A DNA stretch of 32,742 nt from Clostridia bacterium. Its GTDB lineage: Bacteria; Bacillota; Clostridia; Oscillospirales; Acutalibacteraceae. The translations under genes were made by a program, and so were the position numbers. The notes under the pieces were generated by a model that was not told the origin of the DNA, did no database searches, and worked only from the letters and a program-made list of their open reading frames with translations. The DNA lies in contig CAAGBN010000037.1 in assembly GCA_900768075.1 (NCBI GenBank), forward strand, positions 1 to 32,742. Direction: 5' to 3'. Within the stretch, counting starts at the first letter, position 1; the number at the start of each line of letters is the position of its first letter. Below, one piece after another: positions 1 through 6,808 of this stretch.

Positions 1-20
1 AGGCACAAAAGAGCGTTTTG

Positions 21-48
21 CATACTTTGTCGCTCAGGACAAAGTATG
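21..48. repeat. Perfect 10-bp inverted repeat
   Basis: Arms CATACTTTGT (21-30) and ACAAAGTATG (39-48) pair perfectly around an 8-base loop. Neither side has a T-run, so it is not an obvious terminator. A second small hairpin (GCC/GGC, about 51-60) follows directly. It may be part of a dispersed palindromic repeat cut by the window edge. Confidence 0.7.
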
Positions 49-240
49 AGCCAAGCGGCTTGAGCGTGAAAGACCGATAATTTAATAAGTATTATATATT
101 GAAAGGAAAACCATCTGTTTCGTCAGTAGCGAACTAACGGTTTGTGCAAAACCATCTCGGCGGGAATAAAGAAAAAGCAACGCGAAACTCAGTCGCGTTA
201 CATTGTATATATTATATAGTATAGGGAAAATTCTCTTGTG

Positions 241-303
241 GTGGGACGCCGTCCCACACCCTGCAAGCTTTTGTAAAAGCTTGACCAAAACTTTACTTAT
301 TTT
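241..303. repeat. Two-hairpin dispersed repeat, copy 1
   Basis: The first hairpin is GTGGGAC (241-247) with GTCCCAC (251-257). The second is the palindrome CAAGCTTTT-GT-AAAAGCTTG (264-283). A conserved tail follows to 303. From 264 to 303 it matches 9510-9549 at 39 of 40 positions in the same orientation. The first stem differs in sequence but keeps its pairing, so selection or transposition is acting on structure. Confidence 0.8.
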
Positions 304-310
304 TTTCACA

Positions 311-341
311 AAAAAGAAAAGGGTTGTACTCTCGTACAACC
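311..341 (-). terminator. Rho-independent terminator of tRNA-Arg
   Basis: On the minus strand GGTTGTAC (341-334) pairs with GTACAACC (329-322) around a four-base loop, followed by a CTTTTCTTTTTT tract. It lies directly downstream of the tRNA. Confidence 0.85.
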
Positions 342-352
342 TCGTTTTCTTA

Positions 353-429
353 TGGCGCGCTGTAAGGGATTCGAACCCCTGACCTTCTGGTCCGTAGCCA
401 GACACTCTATCCAGCTGAGCTAACAGCGC
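353..429 (-). tRNA. tRNA-Arg (anticodon ACG), CCA encoded
   Basis: The reverse complement folds as a full cloverleaf. The acceptor stem is GCGCTGT/ACAGCGC with discriminator G and an encoded CCA (353-355). The D-arm includes AGCTCAGCTGGATAGAGT. The anticodon stem is TCTGG/CCAGA around CTACGGA, giving anticodon ACG, and the T-loop is TTCGAAT. In bacteria the A34 of this tRNA is normally deaminated to inosine so that CGU, CGC and CGA are read. The mature length with CCA is 77 nt. Confidence 0.97.
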
Positions 430-448
430 AATTGGATTTTGCCAAAGT

Positions 449-477
449 ATATTACCACAAATTTATTGCGTTGTCAA
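449..477 (-). promoter_or_regulatory. Sigma-A promoter of tRNA-Arg
   Basis: Minus strand: -35 TTGACA (477-472), 17-bp spacer, -10 TAATAT (454-449), about 20 bp upstream of the tRNA 5' end. Confidence 0.8.
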
Positions 478-499
478 TATAAAAATGAAAAAAAGTCCA

Positions 500-528
500 T
501 TGATATTTTTTCTTAAGTGTGATATCAT
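500..528 (+). promoter_or_regulatory. Sigma-A promoter of ppa
   Basis: TTGATA (500-505), 17-bp spacer, TATCAT (523-528). Transcription would begin near 535, which makes an in-frame ATG at 538 almost leaderless. This supports the ATG at 571 as the true start. Confidence 0.8.
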
Positions 529-570
529 TTATACATAATGTTTTACTTATTTTTTACGGAGGAATTTATT

Positions 571-1113
571 ATGAATATCTGGCACGATATAAGCGCAGAC
601 AGAGTCTCAACAAAAAGCTTCGATGCTGTTATTGAAATCAGTAAGGGCAGTAAAATGAAATACGAATTCGATAAAAAGACCGGTCTTCTTCGTCTTGACC
701 GCGTACTTCATACATCTACCCACTACCCCGCTAACTACGGTTTTATTCCTCTGACTTACGCTGCCGACAACGACCCTCTCGACGTGTTGGTACTCTGCTC
801 AGAAAGAATTGACTCTATGGTACTTGCTGAGTGCTACCCCATCGGCGTTATTACAATGCTTGACAGCGGTGCGGCCGACGATAAGATCATCGCAATTCAT
901 GCAGGCGATCCCACCTATAACGGCTATACAGATATATCTCAGCTTCCCAAGCATATATTCGATGAAATGACACACTTCTTCTCCGTTTATAAAACTCTCG
1001 AAAACAAAACAACTGTTATCGATGAAGCCAAAGGCAGAGAAGAGGCTGAAAGAATTATCGAGGAATCAATAGAAAGATATAAGGAATACTACGGCAAATA
1101 TAAGTTCCTTTAA
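571..1113 (+). CDS. ppa: Inorganic pyrophosphatase, family I
   Basis: Soluble family I pyrophosphatase of 180 residues, the usual length for bacteria. It hydrolyses the pyrophosphate released by nucleic acid, tRNA-charging and cofactor synthesis, pulling those reactions forward in the cytoplasm. The family signature DNDPLDVLV is at residues 66-74 and supplies metal-binding aspartates. It is preceded by the substrate-binding segment HYPANYGFIP (51-60), and a DPTYN segment lies further on. The frame is open back to an ATG at 538, but GGAGG at about 559-563 is correctly spaced only for the ATG at 571. It is a single-gene unit between its own promoter and a terminator. Many clostridia use family II enzymes or membrane pyrophosphatases, so a family I enzyme is a mild lineage marker. 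The assignment is secure. Confidence 0.96.
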   Translation: MNIWHDISADRVSTKSFDAVIEISKGSKMKYEFDKKTGLLRLDRVLHTSTHYPANYGFIPLTYAADNDPLDVLVLCSERIDSMVLAECYPIGVITMLDSGAADDKIIAIHAGDPTYNGYTDISQLPKHIFDEMTHFFSVYKTLENKTTVIDEAKGREEAERIIEESIERYKEYYGKYKFL

Positions 1114-1134
1114 TCTTTAAATTTAAACTATCAG

Positions 1135-1162
1135 GCAGACGGATTTTTATTCGTCTGCTTTT
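1135..1162 (+). terminator. Terminator of ppa
   Basis: GCAGACG (1135-1141) pairs with CGTCTGC (1152-1158) and is followed by TTTTC. Confidence 0.8.
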
Positions 1163-1170
1163 CTATATAT

Positions 1171-1198
1171 AAAAACAGCTCCATCCGAAGATGAAGCC
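1171..1198 (-). terminator. Terminator of the BIG2 surface protein gene
   Basis: On the minus strand a 9-bp stem (1198-1190 with 1185-1177, two G-U pairs) closes a TTCG tetraloop and runs into GTTTTTATATAT. It lies just beyond the stop codon at 1220. Confidence 0.8.
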
Positions 1199-1219
1199 GT
1201 CAGTTGTCATATTAAATAA

Positions 1220-2377
1220 TTAAATAAGAATAAGCATAGCAAGCGAGCCCATACCCATCATAAGGAAGCCTGCAAGCAATATTGCAAGGAAGTTAAAGCC
1301 GATAAGAGCAGCACCGGTAAGTTTAATAGGCATTGTGTTTTCAGCCTCTGATATATCCTGCCAACGAATATGGACAGTTTCGCCCTTTCTGTAATAGCAG
1401 TCATTTTCAAGCTCATCAAGAGACTTGACTCTTGTAAGTCCGCAATCCTTAAGACCTGTGCCGAACTTCTTAGCCATATTTACATCCTTGAACTTGATTG
1501 ATGCAACCATTCTCAGCTCATCAGCAGGCTCAACATCTCTGAGATGACCGAGCTTAAAGCCTGTGCACCACCAGTAGTTATCCTTATCACGGGTAAACTC
1601 TCTTGTCCACTCGCCGTTAAGCTCCTGATGATAAATGGTCATTTCCATTTCTGGCCAGTATTCTTCATCTGCCTTGCCGTAGAATGTAAGCATACCCGGC
1701 TCTTTATTTGAAAGCTTCTTGCTGTAAATACCGATTTCAGCACCATAGAAAACATAACCGTACTGACCCTTCCAGAGCTGAACCATAAAGTCTTTGTTCT
1801 CATATTCAAAGAAAACTCTGGTGTAGTCATATTCAAGCACAATATAGGGTGCTGCAAGGTCATAAATTCTTGCATAACCGAAAGTATCCTGCCAGCAGTC
1901 TTTATCGTCAGTATAATAGTAGTCATCTACATAGCTGTACTGATAGCTTGCAATCTGATTGCCCTCAAGAAAGCTCTTTATAAAATTGTTGCCTGTTACA
2001 ACGTTTACATTATAGTAGCCTTCGATTGTGTGACCTAAAACCTCTGCACTTGCAGTAATAAGTGCTCGGCCTACGCCTTTGGCTCTTACCTTACCCTTTG
2101 AATCTACTGTAGCAATAGATTCATCGGAAGACTTCCATGTAATTTCAGGCTGGCTTGATACACCTGTTACTTCAGCCTCAAGCTGCATAGTACTGTTCTT
2201 GCGCATATTGATGCTTTCACCTGTAACAACAACCTCATAAGCTGCACGTGCCATAGCCTTGCCGATAGTATCGTTTGTGGTGCTTGTAACCTTTGCCGCA
2301 CTTGATTCAAATGCCATCAGTGAGAAAAGAATTACTGTCAACAAGAAAAGGAGTGAGTGTTTACATATTTTTTTCAT
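1220..2377 (-). CDS. Secreted BIG2-domain protein with C-terminal membrane helix
   Basis: A 385-residue exported protein of unknown substrate. Residues 1-28 form a signal peptide (basic MKKICKH, hydrophobic core, SSAA cleavage region). Residues about 47-127 are one bacterial Ig-like group 2 domain, with the typical WKSSDESIATVD and GKVRAKGVGRALIT segments. The middle, about 130-350, is rich in Tyr, Trp and Asp and I do not recognise it. The last 30 residues are a hydrophobic helix ending with no positive charges after it. There is no LPXTG, so it is probably held in the membrane facing outward. GGAGGG lies just before the ATG. It has its own consensus promoter and terminator and stands alone. 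BIG2 domains are common in clostridial adhesins and cell-wall proteins, so a surface role is inferred. Confidence 0.8.
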   Translation of the reverse strand: MKKICKHSLLFLLTVILFSLMAFESSAAKVTSTTNDTIGKAMARAAYEVVVTGESINMRKNSTMQLEAEVTGVSSQPEITWKSSDESIATVDSKGKVRAKGVGRALITASAEVLGHTIEGYYNVNVVTGNNFIKSFLEGNQIASYQYSYVDDYYYTDDKDCWQDTFGYARIYDLAAPYIVLEYDYTRVFFEYENKDFMVQLWKGQYGYVFYGAEIGIYSKKLSNKEPGMLTFYGKADEEYWPEMEMTIYHQELNGEWTREFTRDKDNYWWCTGFKLGHLRDVEPADELRMVASIKFKDVNMAKKFGTGLKDCGLTRVKSLDELENDCYYRKGETVHIRWQDISEAENTMPIKLTGAALIGFNFLAILLAGFLMMGMGSLAMLILI

Positions 2378-2410
2378 AAAAGACCCTCCGCATATAATAT
2401 TTCATTTTAG

Positions 2411-2439
2411 ATTATATAACAGTATTTAATTATTATCAA
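2411..2439 (-). promoter_or_regulatory. Promoter of the BIG2 protein gene
   Basis: Minus strand TTGATA (2439-2434), 17-bp spacer, perfect TATAAT (2416-2411). Confidence 0.8.
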
Positions 2440-2534
2440 TAATAATTTTTACAAAATTTTTCTCAGATTAAATTAGCAAATAATAACAGTTTAACTAAAA
2501 AGACCATTAATATCTTTAAAAAGCTTTGAAAGTG

Positions 2535-2543
2535 TGATAGAAT
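2535..2543 (+). promoter_or_regulatory. Extended -10 promoter of the FliB-like gene
   Basis: TGATAGAAT (2535-2543) is an extended -10 element with a weak TTTAAA -35 box 17 bp before the hexamer. The predicted start lies near 2550, about 18 bases before the ATG. Confidence 0.5.
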
Positions 2544-2567
2544 ATTCCAGGAAAAGCAGGTGATAAA

Positions 2568-3623
2568 ATGATACTCAGAATGCCCGAATACTGCAAAAAC
2601 TTCAGATGTATTGCAAGCAAGTGCCAAGACAACTGCTGTATCGGCTGGGAAATAGATATAGATTCCTCCTCGGCAGAGTACTATGAAAGCGTAAAAGGAA
2701 GCTTCGGTGACAAATTAAGAAGCAACATTATAAAGTCCGATGTCTGCTCCTTTAAGCTTTGCGGTGAACGATGTCCATTTCTCAATGAAAACAACCTTTG
2801 CGAAATTATAATCAACTTAGGCGAAGACAAGCTTTGTCAGATATGCTCTGACCACCCGAGATTTTTCGAATGGTACAGCCGTATCAAGGAGGGCGGTATC
2901 GGTCTTTGCTGTGAAGAGGCTGCAAGAATTATTGTTCCGAATAAGGAAAGATTTTCCACCTACGACTTGCCCTGTGACGACGAGGGCTGTAATGATTATA
3001 ATGAAAATCTATATAATATGCTCTCCTTTGCACGTGACGAAATTATAAAAGCTCTCGAGGACAATTCACTTCCTTTAAAGACAAGACTTTACAGTCTTAT
3101 GTGCTATGCCTTTGAGCTTCAGCATATGGTAGACAATTATCAGTTTGATAAAAAGCCTTTTGCCGTGCAGTACCCTGCCGAAGAAACTGCCGTTAAGGTG
3201 AAAGATTTTCTCGAATCCTTTAAGAGCCTTGAGCCCATAGACGAAAGCTGGGAAGAATATCTCTCCGACCTGATTGACAGCAGTGACCTTTTACAGAAAA
3301 AGTTTTCTTCTTACAAAACAGATTTTGATTTATACCTTAAAAATATTGCCGTTTATTTTATCTGGAGATATTTTCTCAAGGGCGTATATGATGAAGAATT
3401 TCTTTCAAAGGTTATGCTTGCAGTTATCAGCTGTGCTATGATAAAGCTTATGTATATCAACGAGGCATCTCAAGGCGAAGACTTAACAGAAGAAAAATTA
3501 AGTCTTATAGCAAAGCGCTATTCAAAGGAAATCGAATACAGTCAGGAAAATCTTGATAAGATATATGATATGGTATATGAAAATCCCTCATTCAGTATCA
3601 AGTCAATTCTTTCCTTGTTATAA
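2568..3623 (+). CDS. FliB-like cysteine-cluster protein (flagellin lysine-N-methylase family)
   Basis: A 351-residue cytoplasmic protein with the cysteine pattern of the FliB/YkgJ-like family. Residues 9-24 contain five cysteines (YCKNFRCIASKCQDNCC), followed by a GWEIDID motif. A second group follows: CGERCPF, LCEI, LCQICSDHPRFFEW and GLCCEEAARI. These probably bind a metal or an iron-sulfur cluster. In Salmonella, FliB methylates flagellin lysines. Clostridial relatives are widespread and usually annotated as flagellin lysine-N-methylase, but no flagellar gene lies in this window, so the substrate here is unknown. It is somewhat shorter than Salmonella FliB. AGGTGAT upstream sets the ATG at 2568. 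It is a single-gene unit ending in a bidirectional terminator. Confidence 0.75.
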   Translation: MILRMPEYCKNFRCIASKCQDNCCIGWEIDIDSSSAEYYESVKGSFGDKLRSNIIKSDVCSFKLCGERCPFLNENNLCEIIINLGEDKLCQICSDHPRFFEWYSRIKEGGIGLCCEEAARIIVPNKERFSTYDLPCDDEGCNDYNENLYNMLSFARDEIIKALEDNSLPLKTRLYSLMCYAFELQHMVDNYQFDKKPFAVQYPAEETAVKVKDFLESFKSLEPIDESWEEYLSDLIDSSDLLQKKFSSYKTDFDLYLKNIAVYFIWRYFLKGVYDEEFLSKVMLAVISCAMIKLMYINEASQGEDLTEEKLSLIAKRYSKEIEYSQENLDKIYDMVYENPSFSIKSILSLL

Positions 3624-3672
3624 AAACCAACCACCCGTCAGCTTATTTATCTGATCGGGTGGTCATTTTTTT
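3620..3672. terminator. Bidirectional terminator between FliB-like gene and thi operon
   Basis: ACCACCCG (3630-3637) pairs with CGGGTGGT (3656-3663). T-rich tracts lie on both sides (3665-3672 for plus, 3625-3621 for minus), so one hairpin ends both convergent transcripts. Confidence 0.85.
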
Positions 3673-3676
3673 GGTT

Positions 3677-4423
3677 TTATAGGTCACAAGCTATCTTTTC
3701 CACTATTTTTCGCTTGTATGTTAAAAACTCTTCGTTCATAGCCAAGGCTTTATTTCTCGGCTTGGGAAGCTCAACTATAATCTCATCGGTTATCTTTCCG
3801 GGCTTACCTGAGAGAATATATATTCTGTCTGACAGAAGAATAGCCTCATCAATGTCGTGAGTTACAATCAGTGATGTGAGCTTCAGCTCCTTCATTATAT
3901 CCATAAACCACTGGTGCACTGCACTTTTAGTTATGGCATCCAGAGCACTGAAAGGCTCATCAAGAAGCACCATACCATCAGAAGCAAGATATGTTCTGAG
4001 AAAGGCTGCACGCTGACGCATACCGCCGGAGAGCTGATGAGGATATTTTTTCTCTGAGCCCTCAAGTCCGAAGAAAGAAAAATGCTCAAGAGCTTTTTCT
4101 CTTGCAATTTTTTTCTTTTCACCTTTAATGATAAGAGGCAAAGCCACGTTGTCAAGAACAGTATAATGAGGAAGCAGTAAATCCTTCTGAAGCATATAGC
4201 TCATTTTACCCGTCTTGCCCGTTACATCCTCACCGTCAAGAAGCACCTTGCCTTCATCGGGCACTGAAAGTCCCGACAATACGTTAAAAAGCGTAGTCTT
4301 TCCACTGCCGCTCACACCAAGCAGGGATACAATTTCGCCCTCATTAAGGTGAATATTTATATCCTCAATTATATTTTCACCGTCATATGAGACAGCGATT
4401 TTTTCAGCCTTAAGTTTTGCCAT
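3677..4423 (-). CDS. thiZ: ABC transporter ATPase for thiamine precursor uptake
   Basis: A 248-residue ATPase that drives uptake of a pyrimidine thiamine precursor across the membrane. Walker A is GVSGSGKT (36-43), the Q-loop is Q79, the ABC signature is LSGGMRQR (131-138) and Walker B is MVLLDEP (151-157), followed by the D-loop SALD and a switch histidine in VTHD. It is the last gene of the riboswitch-controlled operon, 11 bp after thiY and with its own AAAGGATG ribosome binding site. On sequence alone it also resembles the taurine, sulfonate and nitrate ATPases (TauB, SsuB). The thiamine assignment rests on the TPP riboswitch and on the ThiY-like binding protein upstream. Confidence 0.9.
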   Translation of the reverse strand: MAKLKAEKIAVSYDGENIIEDINIHLNEGEIVSLLGVSGSGKTTLFNVLSGLSVPDEGKVLLDGEDVTGKTGKMSYMLQKDLLLPHYTVLDNVALPLIIKGEKKKIAREKALEHFSFFGLEGSEKKYPHQLSGGMRQRAAFLRTYLASDGMVLLDEPFSALDAITKSAVHQWFMDIMKELKLTSLIVTHDIDEAILLSDRIYILSGKPGKITDEIIVELPKPRNKALAMNEEFLTYKRKIVEKIACDL

Positions 4424-4434
4424 AAAAACATCCT

Positions 4435-5427
4435 TTATGAAAGATAATCATTTGTAAAGCCTGTGCCTGCAGGTATTGCTTTTGCCACAAGTCCCTCGTC
4501 ACTGAGCCATTTATAAAAGGCATCCCAACGCTGAGGGTCGATAACGCCCCACTTTTCAGCATCAGCTATATACTGCTGACTTATCCACTTCTGACTTTCG
4601 GTTACAAGCCACTCAGAACCTATAAGCGATCCTGTTGTGTCACCCTCGATAAGCATAAATACAGTTTCCTCAGGATTTTCTATAGCATATTCATAGCCCT
4701 TTGCCACTGCCGAAAGGAAAGCCTTTGCAGTTTCGGGGTCATTTTTAAGAAAATCGTTATTGGCGATAATTACAGGTGTATAAAAATCGAAAACATCGTC
4801 AATATCCGCAAATGCAAAATATTCGAAATCAAGGTCTGAAAGCTCAGCATTGATACCTGACCATGCATAGTAAATCCATACAGCATCTGTGTCACCGTGA
4901 CTCAGAGCCGAAGCCTCATCTGTGATAACATTAGGTATAAGCTCAACCTTTGAGAAATCACCGCCGTCTTTTTCCATGACATATTTTATCATAGCTTTTT
5001 CTGTGGGGCTGTCCCAGGTTGAATAGCGTTTGCCCTCAAGGTCTTTGGGAGAAGCGCAATCAAGAGAGATAATACCCGATGTGTTGTGCTGTAAAATTGT
5101 CGCAACGGCAGTTATGCCGAGAGGCTCTTCACTTGCAAAGTTTGCTGCAAGCGAGTCCTGAGCCGATATGCCGAATTGTGCCTGACCTGAGGCTGTCATC
5201 ATTTCAGCGCCGTCCTCGGGAGGCTGGACGATAGTCACCTTCAAGCCTGCCTCTTCAAAAAAGCCGAGCTTATCAGCCACATAAAGCCCTGTGTGATTTG
5301 TATTGGGAGTCCAGTCAAGGCAGAAAGTTATTTCTTTTAAATCACTGCCCTCATCGGCAGTGTCCGAGCAAGCGACCAATATAAAAACAAGAGTAAGAGA
5401 TATCAGAATTGCTGTTAATTTTTTCAT
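4435..5427 (-). CDS. thiY: ThiY-like lipoprotein, thiamine-pyrimidine binding (NMT1/THI5 family)
   Basis: A 330-residue substrate-binding lipoprotein. Residues 1-20 are a lipoprotein signal ending in LVAC, whose Cys would be lipidated. The mature protein opens with ITFCLDWTPNTNHTGLYVA, the hallmark of the THI5/NMT1/ThiY family, which binds formylaminopyrimidine or hydroxymethylpyrimidine derivatives. Further family segments include ASGQAQFGISAQDSLA and a conserved QHNTSGI stretch. The open frame extends upstream to 5472, overlapping thiX, but GAAAGGAT is correctly placed for the ATG at 5427, and this start gives the canonical MKKLTAILIS signal. It sits 16 bp after thiX. The exact ligand (FAMP, HMP or thiamine) cannot be read from sequence. 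Confidence 0.92.
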   Translation of the reverse strand: MKKLTAILISLTLVFILVACSDTADEGSDLKEITFCLDWTPNTNHTGLYVADKLGFFEEAGLKVTIVQPPEDGAEMMTASGQAQFGISAQDSLAANFASEEPLGITAVATILQHNTSGIISLDCASPKDLEGKRYSTWDSPTEKAMIKYVMEKDGGDFSKVELIPNVITDEASALSHGDTDAVWIYYAWSGINAELSDLDFEYFAFADIDDVFDFYTPVIIANNDFLKNDPETAKAFLSAVAKGYEYAIENPEETVFMLIEGDTTGSLIGSEWLVTESQKWISQQYIADAEKWGVIDPQRWDAFYKWLSDEGLVAKAIPAGTGFTNDYLS

Positions 5428-5443
5428 ACAAAAAATCCTTTCG

Positions 5444-6208
5444 CTATTTTTTCCTTTTATAAGGCATAGCAATATTTTTTAAAACAGCAACTATACCCAT
5501 AAGTGCAAGACTGACAACTGACACGAGTATGATTACAGCAAACATCTTATCAAAAGCGTAAGCCTTTTTTACTCTTGTCATATAAACGCCGAGACCCTCG
5601 AAGCCTCCGAGCCACTCGGAAATGACTGCACCCACAACACTATAGGATGCAGAAACCTTAAGTCCCGAGAAAAACTGCTCCATAGCACCGGGAAGCTTGA
5701 TGTGACGGAAAATCTTAAAATTACCGCCACCCATACTTCTTATGAGGTTAATGCTGTCAGGATCAACACTCCTGAAGCCGTCAAGAAGAGATATTGTTAT
5801 CGGGAAAAATGTAGTCAGTACCACAAGGGTGATTTTAGGCGCCATAGAAAAGCCCATCCAGAGCACAAGCAAGGGGGCTATTGCTATAGTGGGTATTGTC
5901 TGAGTAATTACAAGTATAGGGTAAAGTGCCTTATAGAGAAAGTCAAATCTGTCCATCAGCACTGCAATAATAAAGCCGAGACCCGTACCTATAAGCAGAC
6001 CGCAGACAGCCTCTTGCAGAGTGACTGCCATATGTGACATCAGCACTGAAAAATCAGCAATAAATGCGCGTACCACATCAACGGGTGACGGCAGCATGTA
6101 TGAGGGCACTATCTCCCCCTCGCTGATAAAAAGCCACAGACAGCCAAGGACTATAAGAGACACCGCAGGGGCTATCTTACTTATGATGCTTTGATACTTT
6201 TTTGTCAA
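5444..6208 (-). CDS. thiX: ABC transporter permease for thiamine precursor uptake
   Basis: A 254-residue permease with about six hydrophobic helices and the EAA-type cytoplasmic loop (residues about 158-185, SMGGGNFKIFRHIKLPGA) that contacts the ATPase. It belongs to the BPD_transp_1 group with SsuC, TauC and ThiX. There is no ATG near the N-terminus. The best start is TTG at 6208, which lies inside the upstream thiamine-binding protein gene and overlaps it by 32 bp, with a weak GAGG nine bases earlier. A non-ATG start buried in the previous frame suggests translational coupling that keeps permease output low. The start is less certain than the identity. Confidence 0.9.
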   Translation of the reverse strand: MTKKYQSIISKIAPAVSLIVLGCLWLFISEGEIVPSYMLPSPVDVVRAFIADFSVLMSHMAVTLQEAVCGLLIGTGLGFIIAVLMDRFDFLYKALYPILVITQTIPTIAIAPLLVLWMGFSMAPKITLVVLTTFFPITISLLDGFRSVDPDSINLIRSMGGGNFKIFRHIKLPGAMEQFFSGLKVSASYSVVGAVISEWLGGFEGLGVYMTRVKKAYAFDKMFAVIILVSVVSLALMGIVAVLKNIAMPYKRKK

Positions 6209-6476
6209 TGGTTAAAACCTCGCCTTCGGGAGTGTAAACGACTTTGATATAGGCTGAGACACTGCTGCAGCCTGCTTTGATAGCTACCTTCTGACAGTTG
6301 GCAGCAATAGTCATAAGCTCATCGTAGCTTTCGCCCTCGATAGTTGTTTCGAAAGGACCCACATAATAGTTGAGACCTGTAGAAGCGATATAAGCTATAA
6401 CCTCATCAACTATTCGGATGAGCTCTTCCTCCGAATCCACTTTTGGTAAAACCTGAATTGCAATACTTGATGTCAT
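6177..6476 (-). CDS. Thiamine-binding protein, MTH1187/YkoF-like family
   Basis: A 99-residue single-domain protein of the MTH1187 (DUF77, PF01910) family. It has a ferredoxin-like fold, and members bind thiamine. Matching segments include IAIQVLPKV, the central YYVGPFETTIEGESYDEL and the later VSAYIKVVYT. It is the first gene after the TPP riboswitch, and a strong AAAGGAGATG precedes the ATG. Its 3' end overlaps the thiX start by 32 bp. In Bacillus the related YkoF is encoded with a thiamine-precursor transporter, so genomic context and family agree. Likely roles are cytoplasmic buffering or sensing of thiamine or HMP, which is inference. Confidence 0.9.
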   Translation of the reverse strand: MTSSIAIQVLPKVDSEEELIRIVDEVIAYIASTGLNYYVGPFETTIEGESYDELMTIAANCQKVAIKAGCSSVSAYIKVVYTPEGEVLTIDKKVSKHHK

Positions 6477-6550
6477 AATAAAACATCTCCTTTAGTTTTT
6501 ATTAACATAGGAAATTGCTGTGGTGATCTGCTCGTCCCCGCCGGCAGAGG

Positions 6551-6582
6551 AAATAAAAATACCACCCGAAAATCAGGGTGGT
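6551..6582 (-). terminator. Riboswitch-controlled attenuator terminator
   Basis: On the minus strand ACCACCC (6582-6576) pairs with GGGTGGT (6567-6561), followed by ATTTTTATTT (6560-6551). It lies between the TPP aptamer and the first gene, about 75 bases before the start codon, as expected for transcription attenuation when TPP is bound. Confidence 0.9.
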
Positions 6583-6600
6583 ACAAATTTAAAGAGCATG

Positions 6601-6678
6601 TTACTTAGCCTACGTCGGTATTATCCGAATCAGGTTATGGGTATAATCTCAGCCGATATAAATCAGCACCCCCAGTAA
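6601..6678 (-). ncRNA. TPP riboswitch (thi-box) aptamer
   Basis: The minus strand shows the conserved THI-element blocks in order: GGGGGTGCTGA, then CGGCTGAGA, then ACCTGATTCGGATAATACC and CGTAGG. The P1 stem is TTACT (6678-6674) with AGTAA (6605-6601). It precedes a terminator and a thiamine uptake operon. When TPP is abundant the terminator should form and shut the operon off. Confidence 0.97.
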
Positions 6679-6696
6679 TATTCATATGTTGCCATC

Positions 6697-6725
6697 ATTG
6701 TAGCACTGCAAGTTGGTTTTGTCAA
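6697..6725 (-). promoter_or_regulatory. Promoter of the thiamine uptake operon
   Basis: Minus strand TTGACA (6725-6720), 17-bp spacer, TACAAT (6702-6697), placing the transcript start just before the TPP aptamer. Confidence 0.85.
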
Positions 6726-6739
6726 GTACCTTACCGTTT

Positions 6740-6760
6740 AAATGCACCTCAGGTGCATTT
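6740..6760. repeat. Perfect short palindrome downstream of the LRR operon
   Basis: AAATGCACCT (6740-6749) and AGGTGCATTT (6751-6760) are perfect inverted copies around one base, followed by CATTTCTTGCGAAGCA. There is no clean T-run on either strand, so it is a poor terminator. It looks like a fragment of a dispersed palindromic repeat of the type common between genes in this bacterial group (recalled impression, not searched). Confidence 0.55.
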
Positions 6761-6808
6761 CATTTCTTGCGAAGCACATATCGACTTATATACTATGTGA
6801 GGATTACC

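Larger units (their letters stand above)
1..310. other. Gene-free, hairpin-rich intergenic region
   Basis: No gene with a ribosome binding site was found here. A 107-codon frame on the minus strand begins inside the tRNA and crosses the hairpins, so it is rejected. The stretch holds a 10-bp perfect hairpin at 21-48, a 7-bp hairpin around 179-198 (arms AACGCGA and TCGCGTT), and a two-hairpin repeat at 241-303 that recurs near 9.5 kb. It reads as a patchwork of dispersed palindromic repeats between a gene outside the window and tRNA-Arg. Confidence 0.6.

Noticed and set aside
82..405. 107-codon minus-strand frame ending near the left edge
   Set aside because: It begins inside tRNA-Arg and runs through the terminator and the two-hairpin repeat, with no ribosome binding site.
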